Positions 22,191 to 33,664 of a stretch of DNA of 64,000 nt are shown in pieces. The position numbers were made by a program, and so were the translations under genes. The DNA comes from Excoecaria cochinchinensis (taxonomy: Eukaryota > Streptophyta > Magnoliopsida > Malpighiales > Euphorbiaceae), in assembly GCA_947683425.1 (NCBI GenBank), contig CANTUQ010000003.1, forward strand, positions 1,798,001 through 1,862,000. Direction: 5' to 3'. The notes under the pieces were generated by a model, which ran no database searches, was not told the DNA's origin, and saw only the letters and a list, made by a program, of their open reading frames with translations. Position 1 is the stretch's first letter, and the number at the start of each line of letters is the position of its first letter.

Positions 22191-22534
22191 TGGCGAGTTC
22201 GGTTTGGAGTCAGATATCTGCAGGTCGGCCACTAGAAGTCTTTTTGGATGAAGTTATTTTTGAGTCTTCCGCTGTTATTTTGTACATGGCTTGTTAATAG
22301 CAAAGTGAATCTTTTGTAAAGGAACAATTATTTTTGTATATGTATTTGCTTACGAGCCTCTTTTTATAAAACGATATTGATATATATGTTAAAGGTTTTA
22401 ATATAGTATGATTAAAAGTTTCTATGCATCTCATCTTTTATTTTATTTACAAGTATGTACTTTGGATTCGTTTATGTGTTTGCCCGCGTGACATTCCGGT
22501 ACCCTTCCAACGGGGGTATCGGGGTGTTACTGCT

Positions 22535-22547
22535 TGGTATCAGAGCC
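22535..22547 (+). other. Primer-binding site of element B
   Basis: TGGTATCAGAGCC, initiator tRNA-Met complement, four bases after the LTR. Confidence 0.92.
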
Positions 22548-22664
22548 CAGGTTTGGTGGTTCTGGGTTATATTGTGATTGTTTGAGTGTAGAGTCAAGTC
22601 TATGCATGAGAGTCAGTTTTGTGTAGTGGCCTAATGCAGATGTCTTGTGTTGTGTAGTGTTTGT

Positions 22665-23961
22665 ATGGAGTCGGATCCAAGTGAGTATATGGGCGACACC
22701 ATGAGCAGTATCAATGTGGGTTGAAGAGAGAATCCAGTCAGAGGAGGTGATCCAATGGGACAGGATAGGCATGAGTGGGAACCTACACCAGCTGTTGGTG
22801 CAAATAGAGGAGTTGGTTTTGATCCAGCGTTAGTACAAGGATTACTGCAAGTGGTTGATAGGTTGACTGCTCCTAAGGCTCCAACTGAGTTGTTAAGAAA
22901 GAGAGGAGCAGAAGGACTTTCATGGGACTGCCTTGGATGAATCAGATGTGGCTGAGTTTTGGCTGAAGAGAGTAGGTAGGATTCTGCAAGAGATTAGATG
23001 TCCCGCAGATCAGAGAGCTTCATGTGCAATATCGTTGCTTCAAGGATCAGCATATGATTGGTGGGAACTTGTGATGAGGAATCCGCAACGACCAGCTGAA
23101 ATGACTTGGGAATACTTCAAGCAAGAGTTTGAGCAAAAGTATGTGACGAAGGCTTACCAAGAAGCTAAGTGGAGAGAGTTCATTAGTTTGAAGCAGCGGG
23201 GAATGACTGTGAGTGAGTATGATAAGGAATTCAACCGGTTGAGTAAGTATGTGCCCGAGCAGTTGTTGACAGATGAGTTCAGATGTAGGCACTTTCTAGA
23301 GGGACTGCGTGAGGTTTTTAGAGGTCCTTTATCTGCGATGATTGTCTTGCAACCAGTGGGATATTATCAGCTTGTGGCTGCAGCAATGAAGTTAGAGGAA
23401 TCTGAGGAGATTAAACAGAGAATGGTTAACAAGAGAAGAGCACCGGATGGGGGAGTTGCGAGTACTAAGAAGTCCAAGGGTACTCCAACCGAGCAAGGAT
23501 CTAGAGAGATTGTTCAAGTGCCTTCACAAGTAGAGAGCGTAGCCCCTCATGGTAATAAGGGAAATTGAGCACCAGAGTGTGAGCATTGTCATAGGTACCA
23601 TTGGGGTACGTGTCGCAAGATTACCGGCGCGTGTTTTAAGTGTGGGAGTATGGAGCATCGGTTTGTATTTTGCCTTAATCGACAAGAGGACCAGAATCAG
23701 CAAGAAAGCAGAAGATCCAATGTCACTCGAAGTAATCGGGATGGAAGTAGAGCTCCGAGAGCACCATCAGAGACAGTGCAACGACCTGGTGCTATGGAAG
23801 ATCATAATCGGCATAGGGCATATGCTATGATTGCTAAAGATGCGATTGTTGCCGCGGGTCCTTCGGGTAAGTGTTTATATGTTAAATTTTATTTCGTTTC
23901 GATTTTGGTATTTAAGATGTATTTGATAAGCGAGGAAATTTCGAGGACGAAATTTTCTTAA
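22665..23961 (+). pseudogene. gag of element B, sole gene, lightly damaged
   Basis: Structural gag protein. ATG at 22665 opens a frame with an early TGA (after NVG, about 22716). A one-base frame change at about 22920 leads into the main capsid frame from about 22920 to 23568: LDESDVAEFWLKRVGRIL, a SAYDWWELV block, MTVSEYDKEFNRLSKY and FLEGLREVFRGPL, the retrotransposon gag pattern. After TGA 23566-23568 the same frame continues into the nucleocapsid knuckles CEHCHRYHWGTC and CFKCGSMEHRFVFC and runs to 23961, where it overlaps the pre-tract hairpin. So three lesions separate it from one long gag. No protease or RT follows. Confidence 0.88.
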
Positions 23962-23971
23962 GGAGGGGAGA
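23936..23971 (+). promoter_or_regulatory. Pre-tract inverted repeat and polypurine tract of element B
   Basis: AAATTTCG-AGGA-CGAAATTT (23936-23955) forms an 8-bp stem with an AGGA loop. AAGGAGGGGAGAG follows (about 23960-23972), priming plus-strand synthesis. The same repeat is at 285-302 (F) and 28015-28034 (A). Confidence 0.8.
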
Positions 23972-23973
23972 GT

Positions 23974-26475
23974 TGTCACACCCCATAAGTGGCTTAATTG
24001 GAATTAACAATTTTAATTGGACAATTAAGGGCAAGTGGGTAATTTGCATGAGGAGAAGAGGATTTTATTGCAAGGTTTTAATAAAGATTTAAATTACAGA
24101 TTTTTAGTTAGTGAGTAAAGAGTAATTTGACAAGGACTTTATGGGAATTGTTTGGATCTGATGGTAAAAGAGTATTAGTGGATTTGTGAACCGTGCATGT
24201 GCGCCAAGTGGAGAGTGAGTGTGTGCTTGTGGGCGAGAGAAAAGAAAGGTCTGAATGTTTTTAGTTCCTGGAAACTAAAGACGTGAGGTTTTCTCTCTTT
24301 TGCTCTCTCTCACGTTAGCCATCCCTTCCCTCTCCATTTTCTGTTCTTTTTCTCATTTGCATGTGTGTTCTTCCATTGTGGAGCTAGGGTTTGGGTTTGG
24401 TAGAAGCTTCAGAAGGTAAGTGGCTGTCAGTTTTCGTGTGGTTCTTCTTCTCCTTAAGGTTTATAGAGATTCTGTTCTTGGGTTAATGATTATGGTTTTA
24501 TCTGTTTGCAAGCATCTGAAGATAAGAGGATAGAGAAGGGAAAAGGGAAGATTGTGGATTAAAAAGTGCAGTGGATATTTTTGGACTTCATCATCAGGTT
24601 TGGGAGTGTCTGCCTTTCTCAATTTCGGATCCTAGTTGCTGTTTGTTGTTAAAGTTAACTATGTGTGTTCATTTATAAAAAAAAATGCATGAGAGATGTA
24701 CTGTGTATACATGATTTAGTTAGAAAAGAATAACGTGAGTTGGTAAATGAGATGAATATGCATGAGTTTGAATGAGAAATCCTGATATGTTGACGTTCTG
24801 GTATTACCTCTGTTTGAATAGTAAAAATATGTTATTTGTATTATAATTGCTATAAATGTGCTCTGAAGACTTGAAGGTACGTGTTAGCATGACTTTTGCA
24901 TGAAAAATGTTTTTTTAGACAAATGGGGTTTGGAGTTTTGATGTACTCTATTTTTACGTTTTCTGGGTTTTTACGTGTTTTGAAAATTTTGAGAAGGAGG
25001 AACAAGTAGTGAGAGGAAGATCACAAGACGTGATGGAGCATCACGCCATGACCTCCCTCCTTGGGAAGTCACGTGACGTGATGGAGCATCACGACTCGTG
25101 ACCTCTCCTCTTCCCTGCATGTCACGAGACAAGATCTCGTGACCTCCCCCTCTCCTCTCAAGCGTCACGAGGCGTGACGGATAGTCACGACTCGTGACTG
25201 CCCCATTCTTCGTGGCGCTCGCGAGAAATCAGCGTCACGAGTTACCACTGCCTGGGTAACTCGTGACCAGCCTTCTTCCAGCTGCCTTGTTTTCTAAAAA
25301 CCAAGTTTTAACTTATGGTTTAAAGGGTTTTTCTGTACATATCAAACGTTTGGGTTTTAAAGATTTGATTTGTATTTTAATAATTGTTTAATTATGAGAT
25401 TTATGGTCATAATTAGTATTAATGTACATGATTTACATGTTTATAATTTACATAAGTATGGATTATTTTTAATGTGAGTTATAGGTCCTTTTAACTTCTG
25501 TATTTAATATTTATATTTACATGTTTCAAAATGTGATCAGTATACATGTATACATGGATGATAGATTAGTATTAATTTCAAATCTCATATTGATATTGGT
25601 GCTTGAATTGACGGTTTGTGTTTTTAAGCCTGAATAAGTCATAGTAGTGGATAAGTAAGCGCTTACTTAGGTCAGGGTGTGTGTGCAGGTGCTATATGAT
25701 AAAACGTTATATGCGGGTTCCGTTTGGATCCTTGTTTTGACCCCGTTTGGGTCTATATGGAAATAAATGCGACACTTCGGTCTCTATATGAAAATCACAT
25801 GTTTGAGACTCATGTCTCTATATGCTTGGGGTACTGTGTTCTATCAGTATCCAATGGACCGCATCCACTTCTAAATGGTTTTTCAGACTAATCAGGCTAT
25901 ATGTTATATGTGTTGCATATGTTGAGATGCATATTAACACGATTACAAGTATATGATGCACATGAATTCTTGTATGACTTTATGTTTGTACACCCCGTAC
26001 ATGTGTACTTAGAATCATGAGATTTTAATAGTTAATTGTTTATTGTTGTAAATATTGTATATATATATTGTTTGTTTGTTTTGTTCCTCCCCACTAAGCA
26101 TTATCGCTTAGCACGGGCTCTTTTCCCATGCAGGTGGCGAGTTCGGTTTGGAGTCAGATATCTGCAGGTCGGCCACTAGAAGTCTTTTTGGATGAAGTTA
26201 TTTTTGAGTCTTCCGCTGTTATTTTGTACATGGCTTGTTAATAGCAAAGTGAATCTTTTGTAAAAGAATAATTATTTTTGTATATGTATTTGCTTACGAG
26301 CCTCTTTTTGTAAAACGATATTGATATATATGTTAAAGGTTTTAATATAGTATGATTAAAAGTTTCTATGCATCTCATCTTTTATTTTATTTACAATTAT
26401 GTACTTTGGATTCGTTTATGTGTTTGCTCGCGTGACATTCCGGTACCCTTCCAACGGGGGTATCGGGGTGTTACA
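23974..26475 (+). repeat. 3' LTR of element B
   Basis: Copy of 20044-22530. Differences include scattered C/T changes and an extra 15 bp or so near 26045 (a TTGTAAATATTG-type repeat unit). It keeps the donor-like site (24416), the palindrome cluster (25020-25268) and the hairpins (26094-26131, each with one mismatch). Ends GGGGTGTTACA. Confidence 0.95.
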
Positions 26476-26480
26476 AGCCG

Positions 26481-28040
26481 ATGCGCTAAGTAGAAAATTT
26501 ATGACAGCTTTGAGAGCCTTGAATGTCAAGTTGAGCATGGCACCTGATGGAGCAATTCTGGCTAAACTGCAAGTGAGACCGGACTTTCTCCAGTAAGTAA
26601 AGGAGGCCTAGAGACATGATGATCGGTTATCTTCTCTGATTAGTCGAGTGAAGGAGAGAAGTGATGATGAGTATTCTTTGAGTGCAGATGGTGGTCTTTA
26701 CTTTAGGCAAAGATTATGCATCCCAGGTCAAGCTGAATTGAAGAGAAAGATATTGACAGAAGCTCATCACAGCAGTTATACTATGCATTCGGGCAGTATT
26801 AAAATGTATCAGGATTTGAAAAGTTCTTATTTGTGGCCTGGGATGAAACGTGAAGTGTCAGAGTTTGTGAGTAAGTGTTCAATTTGTCAGCAGGTGAAAA
26901 CTAAGCATCAGGTTCCATCCGGTTTGCTTCAACCCATTTCTATTCCAGAGTGGAAGTGGGATAAGGTGCCATGGATTTTGTAACTGGATTGCCACTTTTA
27001 AGAAAGAAGCATGACTCTATTTGGGTTATCATTGATAAACTCACCAAGTTTGCTCACTTTTTGCCAGTTCGAATGGATTTCCCATTGAGTAGATTGGCAG
27101 AGATTTATATCGGTGAGATAGTGAGATTGCATGGTGTGCCTTCTTCTATTATTTCAGACAGGGATCCGAGGTTTACCTCTAAGTTTTGGAGGAGTTTGCA
27201 AGAGGCTTTCGGCACAAGACTTCATTTCAGCACTGGTTTTCACCCTCAGACGGATGAACAGTCAGAGCGGGTAATTCAGATACTTGAGGACATGTTGAGA
27301 TATTGCGTCCTTGAGTTTGAAGGCAATTGGAAAAGGTATTTGCCCTTAGCAGAGTTTACATACAATAACAACTATCAGTCCAGTATCAAAATGGCTCCAT
27401 ATGAAGCATTATATGGAAGGAAATGTCGAACACCTTTGTGTTGGACTGAGTTAAGTGAGAAGAAACTTGTGGGATCCGACCTAATCCGAGAAATCGAGGA
27501 GAAGGTTCTGGTGATCAAGAACAGACTAAAAAAGGCTATGGATCAACAGAAATCATATGCGGATTTAAAAAGGAGAGACATAGAGTTTCAGGTTGGAGAC
27601 CAAGTGTTTCTCAAGGTTTCTCCATGGAGGAAATTGTTAGGATTTGGCAAGAGAGGGAAGCTGAGTCCCAGATTCATGGGCCCATATGAGATCCTTCAGC
27701 GAGTGGGTCCTGCAGCTTATCGACTGAAGCTACCACAAGAATTGGAAAAGATCCATGACTTCTTTCATGTATCAATGCTGAGAAGGTATATATTAGTTCC
27801 CAGCCATGTGATTAAGCCAGCGGAAATACAGATCCGAACAGACATGACTTATGACGAGCAATCAGTGCGAATTCTAGCTAGAGAGATCTGGCAATTGAGG
27901 AGCAAACAGATCCCTCTAGTGAAAGTGCTGTGGAATCACCACAACATTGAGGAAGCTACTTGGGAGCCTGAGGCAACCATGAAACAACAGTATCCACAAC
28001 TATTCAATTCATGTAAATTTCGAGGACGAAATTTCTTTTA
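26481..28040 (+). pseudogene. pol of element A, second part (integrase and chromodomain)
   Basis: Resumes the RNase H/integrase frame interrupted at 20043. H2C2-type zinc domain (AHHSSYTMHSGS ... CSICQQVKTKH). Integrase core with FVTGLP and an IDKLTKFAHFLPV block, SDRDPRFTSKFW, a FHPQTDEQSERVIQ block, and the Glu of the DDE triad in ERVIQILEDMLR. Then MAPYEALYGRKCRTPLCW, VGDQVFLKVSPW, and a C-terminal chromodomain (ILAREIWQLRSKQIPLVKVL, then IEEATWEPE). Stops at 26594 and about 26606 and a two-base loss at about 26975 break the frame; 26971-28041 is otherwise open for 356 codons. The chromodomain places A in the chromoviruses; such domains read histone marks and may target heterochromatin (family knowledge). 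Confidence 0.93.
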
Positions 28041-28051
28041 GTAGGGGAGAT
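28015..28051 (+). promoter_or_regulatory. Pre-tract inverted repeat and polypurine tract of element A
   Basis: AAATTTCG-AGGA-CGAAATTT at 28015-28034 overlaps the last codons of pol. GTAGGGGAGA follows at 28041-28050, just before the LTR. Confidence 0.82.
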
Positions 28052-30700
28052 TGTAACAGCCAAAAGGCGGGTTAATTGTAAAATACTATCTGTCTGGGGT
28101 CAATTATAGTGCCAAGGTGAATTTTTATTTTTGTAATGATAATATTGTATTATATTATTGGATAGAGCTCGTCAATACGAGTCTGTAGGCGCCAATTTCA
28201 GGTCAATCAGAGTTCAAACGAGTCCGGTATGGTCAAAACAGTGGAAAAGGGTAATTTGGACATCTGGCACGATAGACGGGCGTCGGTGGTGACAGACGGG
28301 AATCGGTCAGCTGAGGGATAGGCTTTTTATCGGTGAAGGGATGGCCAGCCAGTCTGTGGAGCCTTCCGATGGGTCAAATCAGCCCGGTTCGACCCATTTT
28401 GACAAAAAATTTGATCGGACCATAACCTGAGCTACAAACCTCAGAAAAATATTCTAAAAATATAAGTGTGCTTGTATTGATGAGTAGAATCCATTGGTAT
28501 AAATAAATTTATATTTTGAGCATGGTGAAAATTTATTTACCGGACAGGTAAATAATTATCGGACTAACAAACAGTGTTCATTTGAGCTGAAATTTTGAGA
28601 GTAAGCTAATAAAATTATGTCAGAAATTATAGAATCAAATTTGAGTGAATTTGAGGTTGTAAAGTGAGAGTTTTGACTTAGGGTGTTATAAATAAGTAAT
28701 TAATGTTAGGATAATCTTTACCTAACTTCTACCTACCCTTATTAATGGCAAAAGTTATTATGGGAATTGCTGGAAATCCCACGTTTGTGCTTTGTTCTTC
28801 CTTCTTCTCAATCGTGGCTTATTTCCTCCATTTTCTCTTTATTTTCCTTTTGATTTTCTTCTTAAATCTCTCAAATTCAAGCCCTCAGTTGAAATTAAAT
28901 CCTTTTCTTTGAATTAGTAAGTGTTAAACTTCTTTTGGCTAAGAAATGGTTGAAGGAATTGAGGATTTCAAGTGAGGGGTGTAAGTTGAGGTAAGAAAAA
29001 AAGCAAGGAATTAAATTGATTTGATGATTCAAATAGGTTATTTTTGATGCAGATAAGGTATTTATGTTATTAGATTGATGACTTAACCAAGAAATTGATG
29101 AATTTTTGGTTGATGGAATTTGGCTAATGTAGAGGAAAAAAGAGGAGAAAGTAGCTCAAAGAAAAAGGGCAAGGAGAAGGAAGTTGTGGAGGCCTAGAGA
29201 GTGGTTTAAGGTTTGTGATTACCAAATTCACTGGTTTCCTTTAAAATTGCATAAATTTTAAGCTATGTTTAAATTGAATTGTATGACTTGTGTGTGATAA
29301 GTCAAAATTAACTTAATTATTGGGTTTTAGGATATTAGAAATGAATGTTAAAACATGTAACTAGGAGCAAATAACTTTGTAAGGGAAAATTTTTAAGAAG
29401 CCGAATAGGTTAAGATGGGATTCATTGAAATTAATTACTGTTTAGTGTTAATTAGTTATAATTATAAGTAAATTATGACAAAAAGAAATAAATAAACTGA
29501 TAAATTAATTAAATTGGAAATGACAGTATTGAGAATACATGGAACCGAATGAATTGTGATATGTATTTTGCTATATTCTGTTAATCTGTGAAAAGGATTG
29601 GCATTGATTTAATAAGTATGTTGAATAAGAGGTGAATATAAAATAATCTGACTATTTAAGTGATTTTTTTTCTTTGAAGAATTGAAATGAATGACTGAAT
29701 AATTATGTTAGCATGAGTCTTTTGCCCCTAGTAATGTCTGGTAGTGGGTCTAATTCAGGATATAGTGGCTAGCCATAGGGATTTTGTACTGTTGTGGAGC
29801 ATGACGACTCCACTAGGTAGGCCAATGATGGACTACCATACTGATAACTGACTGTCTGCTCTGTGATACTGCTGAGTGGTCCCTTGGGGTCACTCTACAC
29901 TGTTGTGGACCATGGGATCCACACCCTGTTTATCCGGATTGCAGACTTCTACCGGTGTAATACGGGGGGCAATATATTGTTGAAATAATTTAATGTTTAT
30001 TGATTGTGAATTGAAAATAAAATGATAATAATAATCTGGAATGATATAACCGATTTAATATATTGGTAAGTAACATCATAAGTATAAAACAAAATGAGTT
30101 GTTGTGCATGTGTGTGTGAATGTGTGTATTGTGGAAAGTTTTGAATTAGTAATTATCACTGAGCATTCTTAATGCTCAGCACGTAGCTTTATTGACTGCA
30201 TGCATGTACAGGGAATAGTCGCAGGGAATGAGCTTATCTTGATATTTTGGGAGTAGAAGAAATGTATTGTAATCAAGTATCTTTCAGTGTATATTTGTGA
30301 GATATGTATTGTATTAATAGACATAGTTCGGCTAGGTTTGGCTTGTATAAGAATCAAGACTTATGAAAGTATGTAATTATATGTGTATATTGTATTATGA
30401 TAAACTGGCAGATGGGATTGTTATATATTATGGTTGCCCAAGATGGGCTGTGTTTTGTCTAAAATTGCAGGAGGGATTGTCAGTAGTATAGCCGTTATGC
30501 TGCTGAATTTTTACTCATAAATCTATGACCCTTGATCGTAATGAGTTGTTAAGGAATAATAATAAGATTTGATTAAGTAAAATAATTGAAAGGAATTATT
30601 GGTTTGAAAAAAAAATATTGCATAGTCTCACTGTAATAAGGATAAGAAGTGTTTCGCCTTTATCTTTCTAATTGCATGTGAAGATGATAAGGGTGTTACA
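28052..30700 (+). repeat. 3' LTR of element A
   Basis: Uninterrupted copy of the A LTR, 2649 bp, TGTAACAGCC to GGGTGTTACA. TATA box at 28685-28696. Perfect R-region stem CTGAGCATT-CTT-AATGCTCAG at 30159-30179. The acceptor CAG of the 5' copy has become CAT here (30192 region). Confidence 0.95.
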
Positions 30701-30937
30701 CAATTAGTGTAAACACTTCAGATCTTTCAAACACATAGGAGTTCAAAACAAATAGGTTGCAACCTATCGGTTTAACACTTTTTAACTATTCACTCAACTC
30801 TTTCGGAAAACTTCGATTTCTACCATTTAGAAAAAAGAACAAGGACAACCGCTTTAGCCATCACAAAACTATACCGACACATTTCCAAACTCCTAGTCGT
30901 CCAAAAAAGACTAAACCTATGCTCTAATACCAATAAA
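30701..30937 (-). mobile_element. Element D leader with primer-binding site
   Basis: On the minus strand ATTGGTATTAGAGC (30921-30934) is a slightly decayed initiator tRNA-Met primer-binding site next to the LTR end TTCTACA. The remaining 220 bp are non-coding leader, cut at 30705 by element A. Confidence 0.75.
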
Positions 30938-32380
30938 TGTAGAACCCCTTACCCGTACGTAGTAAACAGTATAATAATATGACCGATTTACTAGTACAAG
31001 TGAAGGCTACCACAGAACTAAGCTTGAGTGACTTAGAAATAAATACCAAATTTGGAATTATAAAATTTCTTTTATTCCAAAATAATTCTCATAAAACACA
31101 CCTAACAGAGATCACAATTTCACTTTACATATACATTTTTCATAAGTGACTTTACAAAATCAAAATCTGGCTTCTTTACACAATGATCACATTACAAACA
31201 TAAAGTATTTGTTTACAATAGAAAATTTCATTTACAATATAATTATATAATACCGACTTTACACAGTAATACCTACAGACTCATTGGCCTTGACGAATGC
31301 GAGATGTCTTTAGCAAAACAATTATCTTCACTACTTGCACGGATGACACACAAGTGTTAAGCACAAAGGCTTAGTGGGGAAAAACATGATATGGGTGACT
31401 ACTCACATCAGTCGTCAACAAATACACACAAATCGATAAGTTCAATAGAGTCACAGATAAAGAAATTTGATCATGATGAATACATATATTAAATACATAC
31501 ATAGAATTCCATATTAATTATTGCATACAATTAGTCATATCCATAATACTTAAACATAGCCAAAACATATATTAACTAGACATATACATTACTAGATCAC
31601 ACATATTTACTTATAAAAATAAACATTTGTAAAAATATGCATAGATAGTATACATACACAACTTTATTCATATAATATCAAAAGGCATATTATTCACTGA
31701 TAATGCATCTTTCAAAGTTATCACTTTTATTATATATATACTTCTATGCACAACATGTACAATACCATAATATTATTCATTAAAAATTAATAAATCGCCA
31801 TGTCTTTTTCATTAATCTACTTCACCTTTAGTTAGTTTCCTATATTAACTTTGATTTACCTTTCATGTTCATATATTCTTATCTTTAATATTTCTCCATA
31901 TTCACTTAAAGACACTATAAAAACACTCCTTCATATTTAATGCATATACATTTCTATAAGGTAAACCATAACAACTTGCTAGAATTTCATATGATCAAAG
32001 GCATTTTCTTACTTATCACATTAATGAAACATAGAGCTACAAGCCAGAATTATGAAGTCACCTCTTTATAAGCAGATATACATTAGTGTCAATATACATC
32101 TCTTGTTTTATCATCAAATTAAAATACCTAACGAACTCATAAACCAACTTTAACACATTAAAGCTACTATAATTAAGCATATTCATATATACTATTCATA
32201 AACATTGTTAACATGTTAAACTTAAACCATAACAATTGCCCAATAATATTACCTACGTATGAAATGCTTATTTCCATACTAACATTCGAAAACACATAAG
32301 TTTATATAATCACTAAAGAATCATTCATGTATAACAAATTACATAAGCATTTATCATAATATGCATTCAAAACCAACACA
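30938..32380 (-). repeat. 5' LTR of element D, downstream part
   Basis: Begins TGTAGAACCCCTTACCCG, matching 1875-1985. Carries a decayed R-region hairpin (31358-31373, TTAGTGGGG beside it) and then AT-rich intron-like sequence. Cut by LTR E at about 32381. The other part is 50890-53586. Confidence 0.7.
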
Positions 32381-33583
32381 TGTTATAACACCCACTCTAC
32401 AATCATACTATACGTATGTATTGCATACAAACTAACTTTAAAAAAGCAATAGTATAGACTTGTATCGTAGTTCAAAAATGCGGTTAATTTTTTTTTTAAA
32501 TCTTACTTAACCCAAAGTAATCTTAATTCCAAGCTACCTAGTTAGATAACACTTTGCTTAATGTAAATACCCAAATACAATCATTCTTTTATTAGCCATA
32601 TTAAAAACTTGCCAATTAACATATAACTATTTTATTTCTATTTATTTGGTAAAAAATTTGGCAGTATAACAGCTAAAACTTAACTAGCCAAAACCTGAAA
32701 TTCAAACAAAAACACAGCCCAACTCAAGGGCACAATAATCTTAACTCAAGAATTTATTCAAATTCTTCATTTATATCCACTCATAATCCTAATCCATTCT
32801 AGTCCAATCAATATAAACTAATCCAAAATAATAATATCCATCATTATATCTAACTATTCCAATAATATAGAGTATTCATATACATGCCATTACAAGACTA
32901 AAATTCAAAAATATACATGTACATGATTCTAAAATCCTACAAAAATATGTCCATACAAAAATAGTCTTCACTTGGCATGCTCCCGAAAGCGAGATGTACT
33001 TGCTCCAAAAACTAAAATTATCCTACATGCAGTCATTAAACACTACATGCTGAGCTTAAATATGCTTAGTGGTGGTTACAATTCTAAAGATTTCTATTTT
33101 GTCATTCAAATATACATTTATTTTTACTAAAATGCCACTAATAAGCATTATAAGCACATAAATTCATTAATTGTCATGCAAATACAATTTAGTCCATAAA
33201 ACATTACCAAATATCATATTAAACCAAACAATAACAATTTAATCACTTTTATCACTTATTTGATTATGTATATTAACCTTAAAAACATACATTACAATAT
33301 AATAAGTCAATCATTGCCAAATAGCATTAAATTCAAAATCCCAATTAAAAATAATTATAAGCTATATTATAAATCTAATTACAATATAGTCAGTCGATTA
33401 ATTATGCTAGAGATATATTATCATAAAATTCCCAAATATTCATTTAACTATAAAATTGCCATTTAAAAAACTATATAATCACCTTATTTCATTAAATGAC
33501 ATACAATATGCAAATTAATTCTCTAAAGTACATTTAATACAAAAAGACATTTAAATCAAATTCACATAAATAACTCCAAAGAG

Positions 33584-33585
<2 letters not shown>

Positions 33586-33661
<76 letters not shown>
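33586..33661. repeat. (AT)n microsatellite
   Basis: About 38 uninterrupted AT dinucleotides inside LTR E. Confidence 0.97.

Positions 33662-33664
<3 letters not shown>

Larger units (their letters stand above)
20044..22530 (+). repeat. 5' LTR of element B
   Basis: Starts TGTCACACCCC and ends GGGGTGTTAC. The leader is CT-rich (20360-20450), followed by a donor-like AAG/GTAAGT at 20485/20486, the palindrome cluster at 21088-21336, further short palindromes (GAGACTTCAGTCTC near 21840, GAGACTCATGTCTC near 21885), the tandem hairpins at 22150-22187, and a GTATCGGGGTGTTAC terminus. Confidence 0.93.
20044..26475 (+). mobile_element. Element B: gag-only gypsy element (TR-GAG type)
   Basis: Two near-identical LTRs of about 2.5 kb (20044-22530 and 23974-26475) enclose only 1.44 kb with a primer-binding site, one gag gene and a polypurine tract. 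Pol is wholly absent, with no pol remnant between gag and the tract. The target duplication is ggccg (20039-20043) and agccg (26476-26480). Inserted in the RNase H region of element A. It fits the TR-GAG class of non-autonomous elements, which would need pol proteins from a related element. The two LTRs differ at only a few dozen places by eye, so the insertion looks younger than A's. Confidence 0.92.
4444..30700 (+). mobile_element. Element A: Ty3-gypsy chromovirus (Tekay/Del-like), nested host
   Basis: A complete but interrupted element: 5' LTR 4444-16845 (split by CACTA), primer-binding site 16853-16864, gag-pol 16989-28040 (split by element B), polypurine tract about 28041-28051, 3' LTR 28052-30700. 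Flanks taatt (4439-4443) and caatt (30701-30705) are a 5-bp duplication with one mismatch. The order gag, protease, reverse transcriptase, RNase H, integrase, chromodomain is that of chromoviruses. In-frame stops make it non-autonomous now. Confidence 0.9.

Noticed and set aside
30169..30357. 62-codon minus-strand frame present in both A LTRs (also 16313-16501)
   Set aside because: Conserved only because the LTRs are copies. It has no protein features and overlaps the R-region hairpin.
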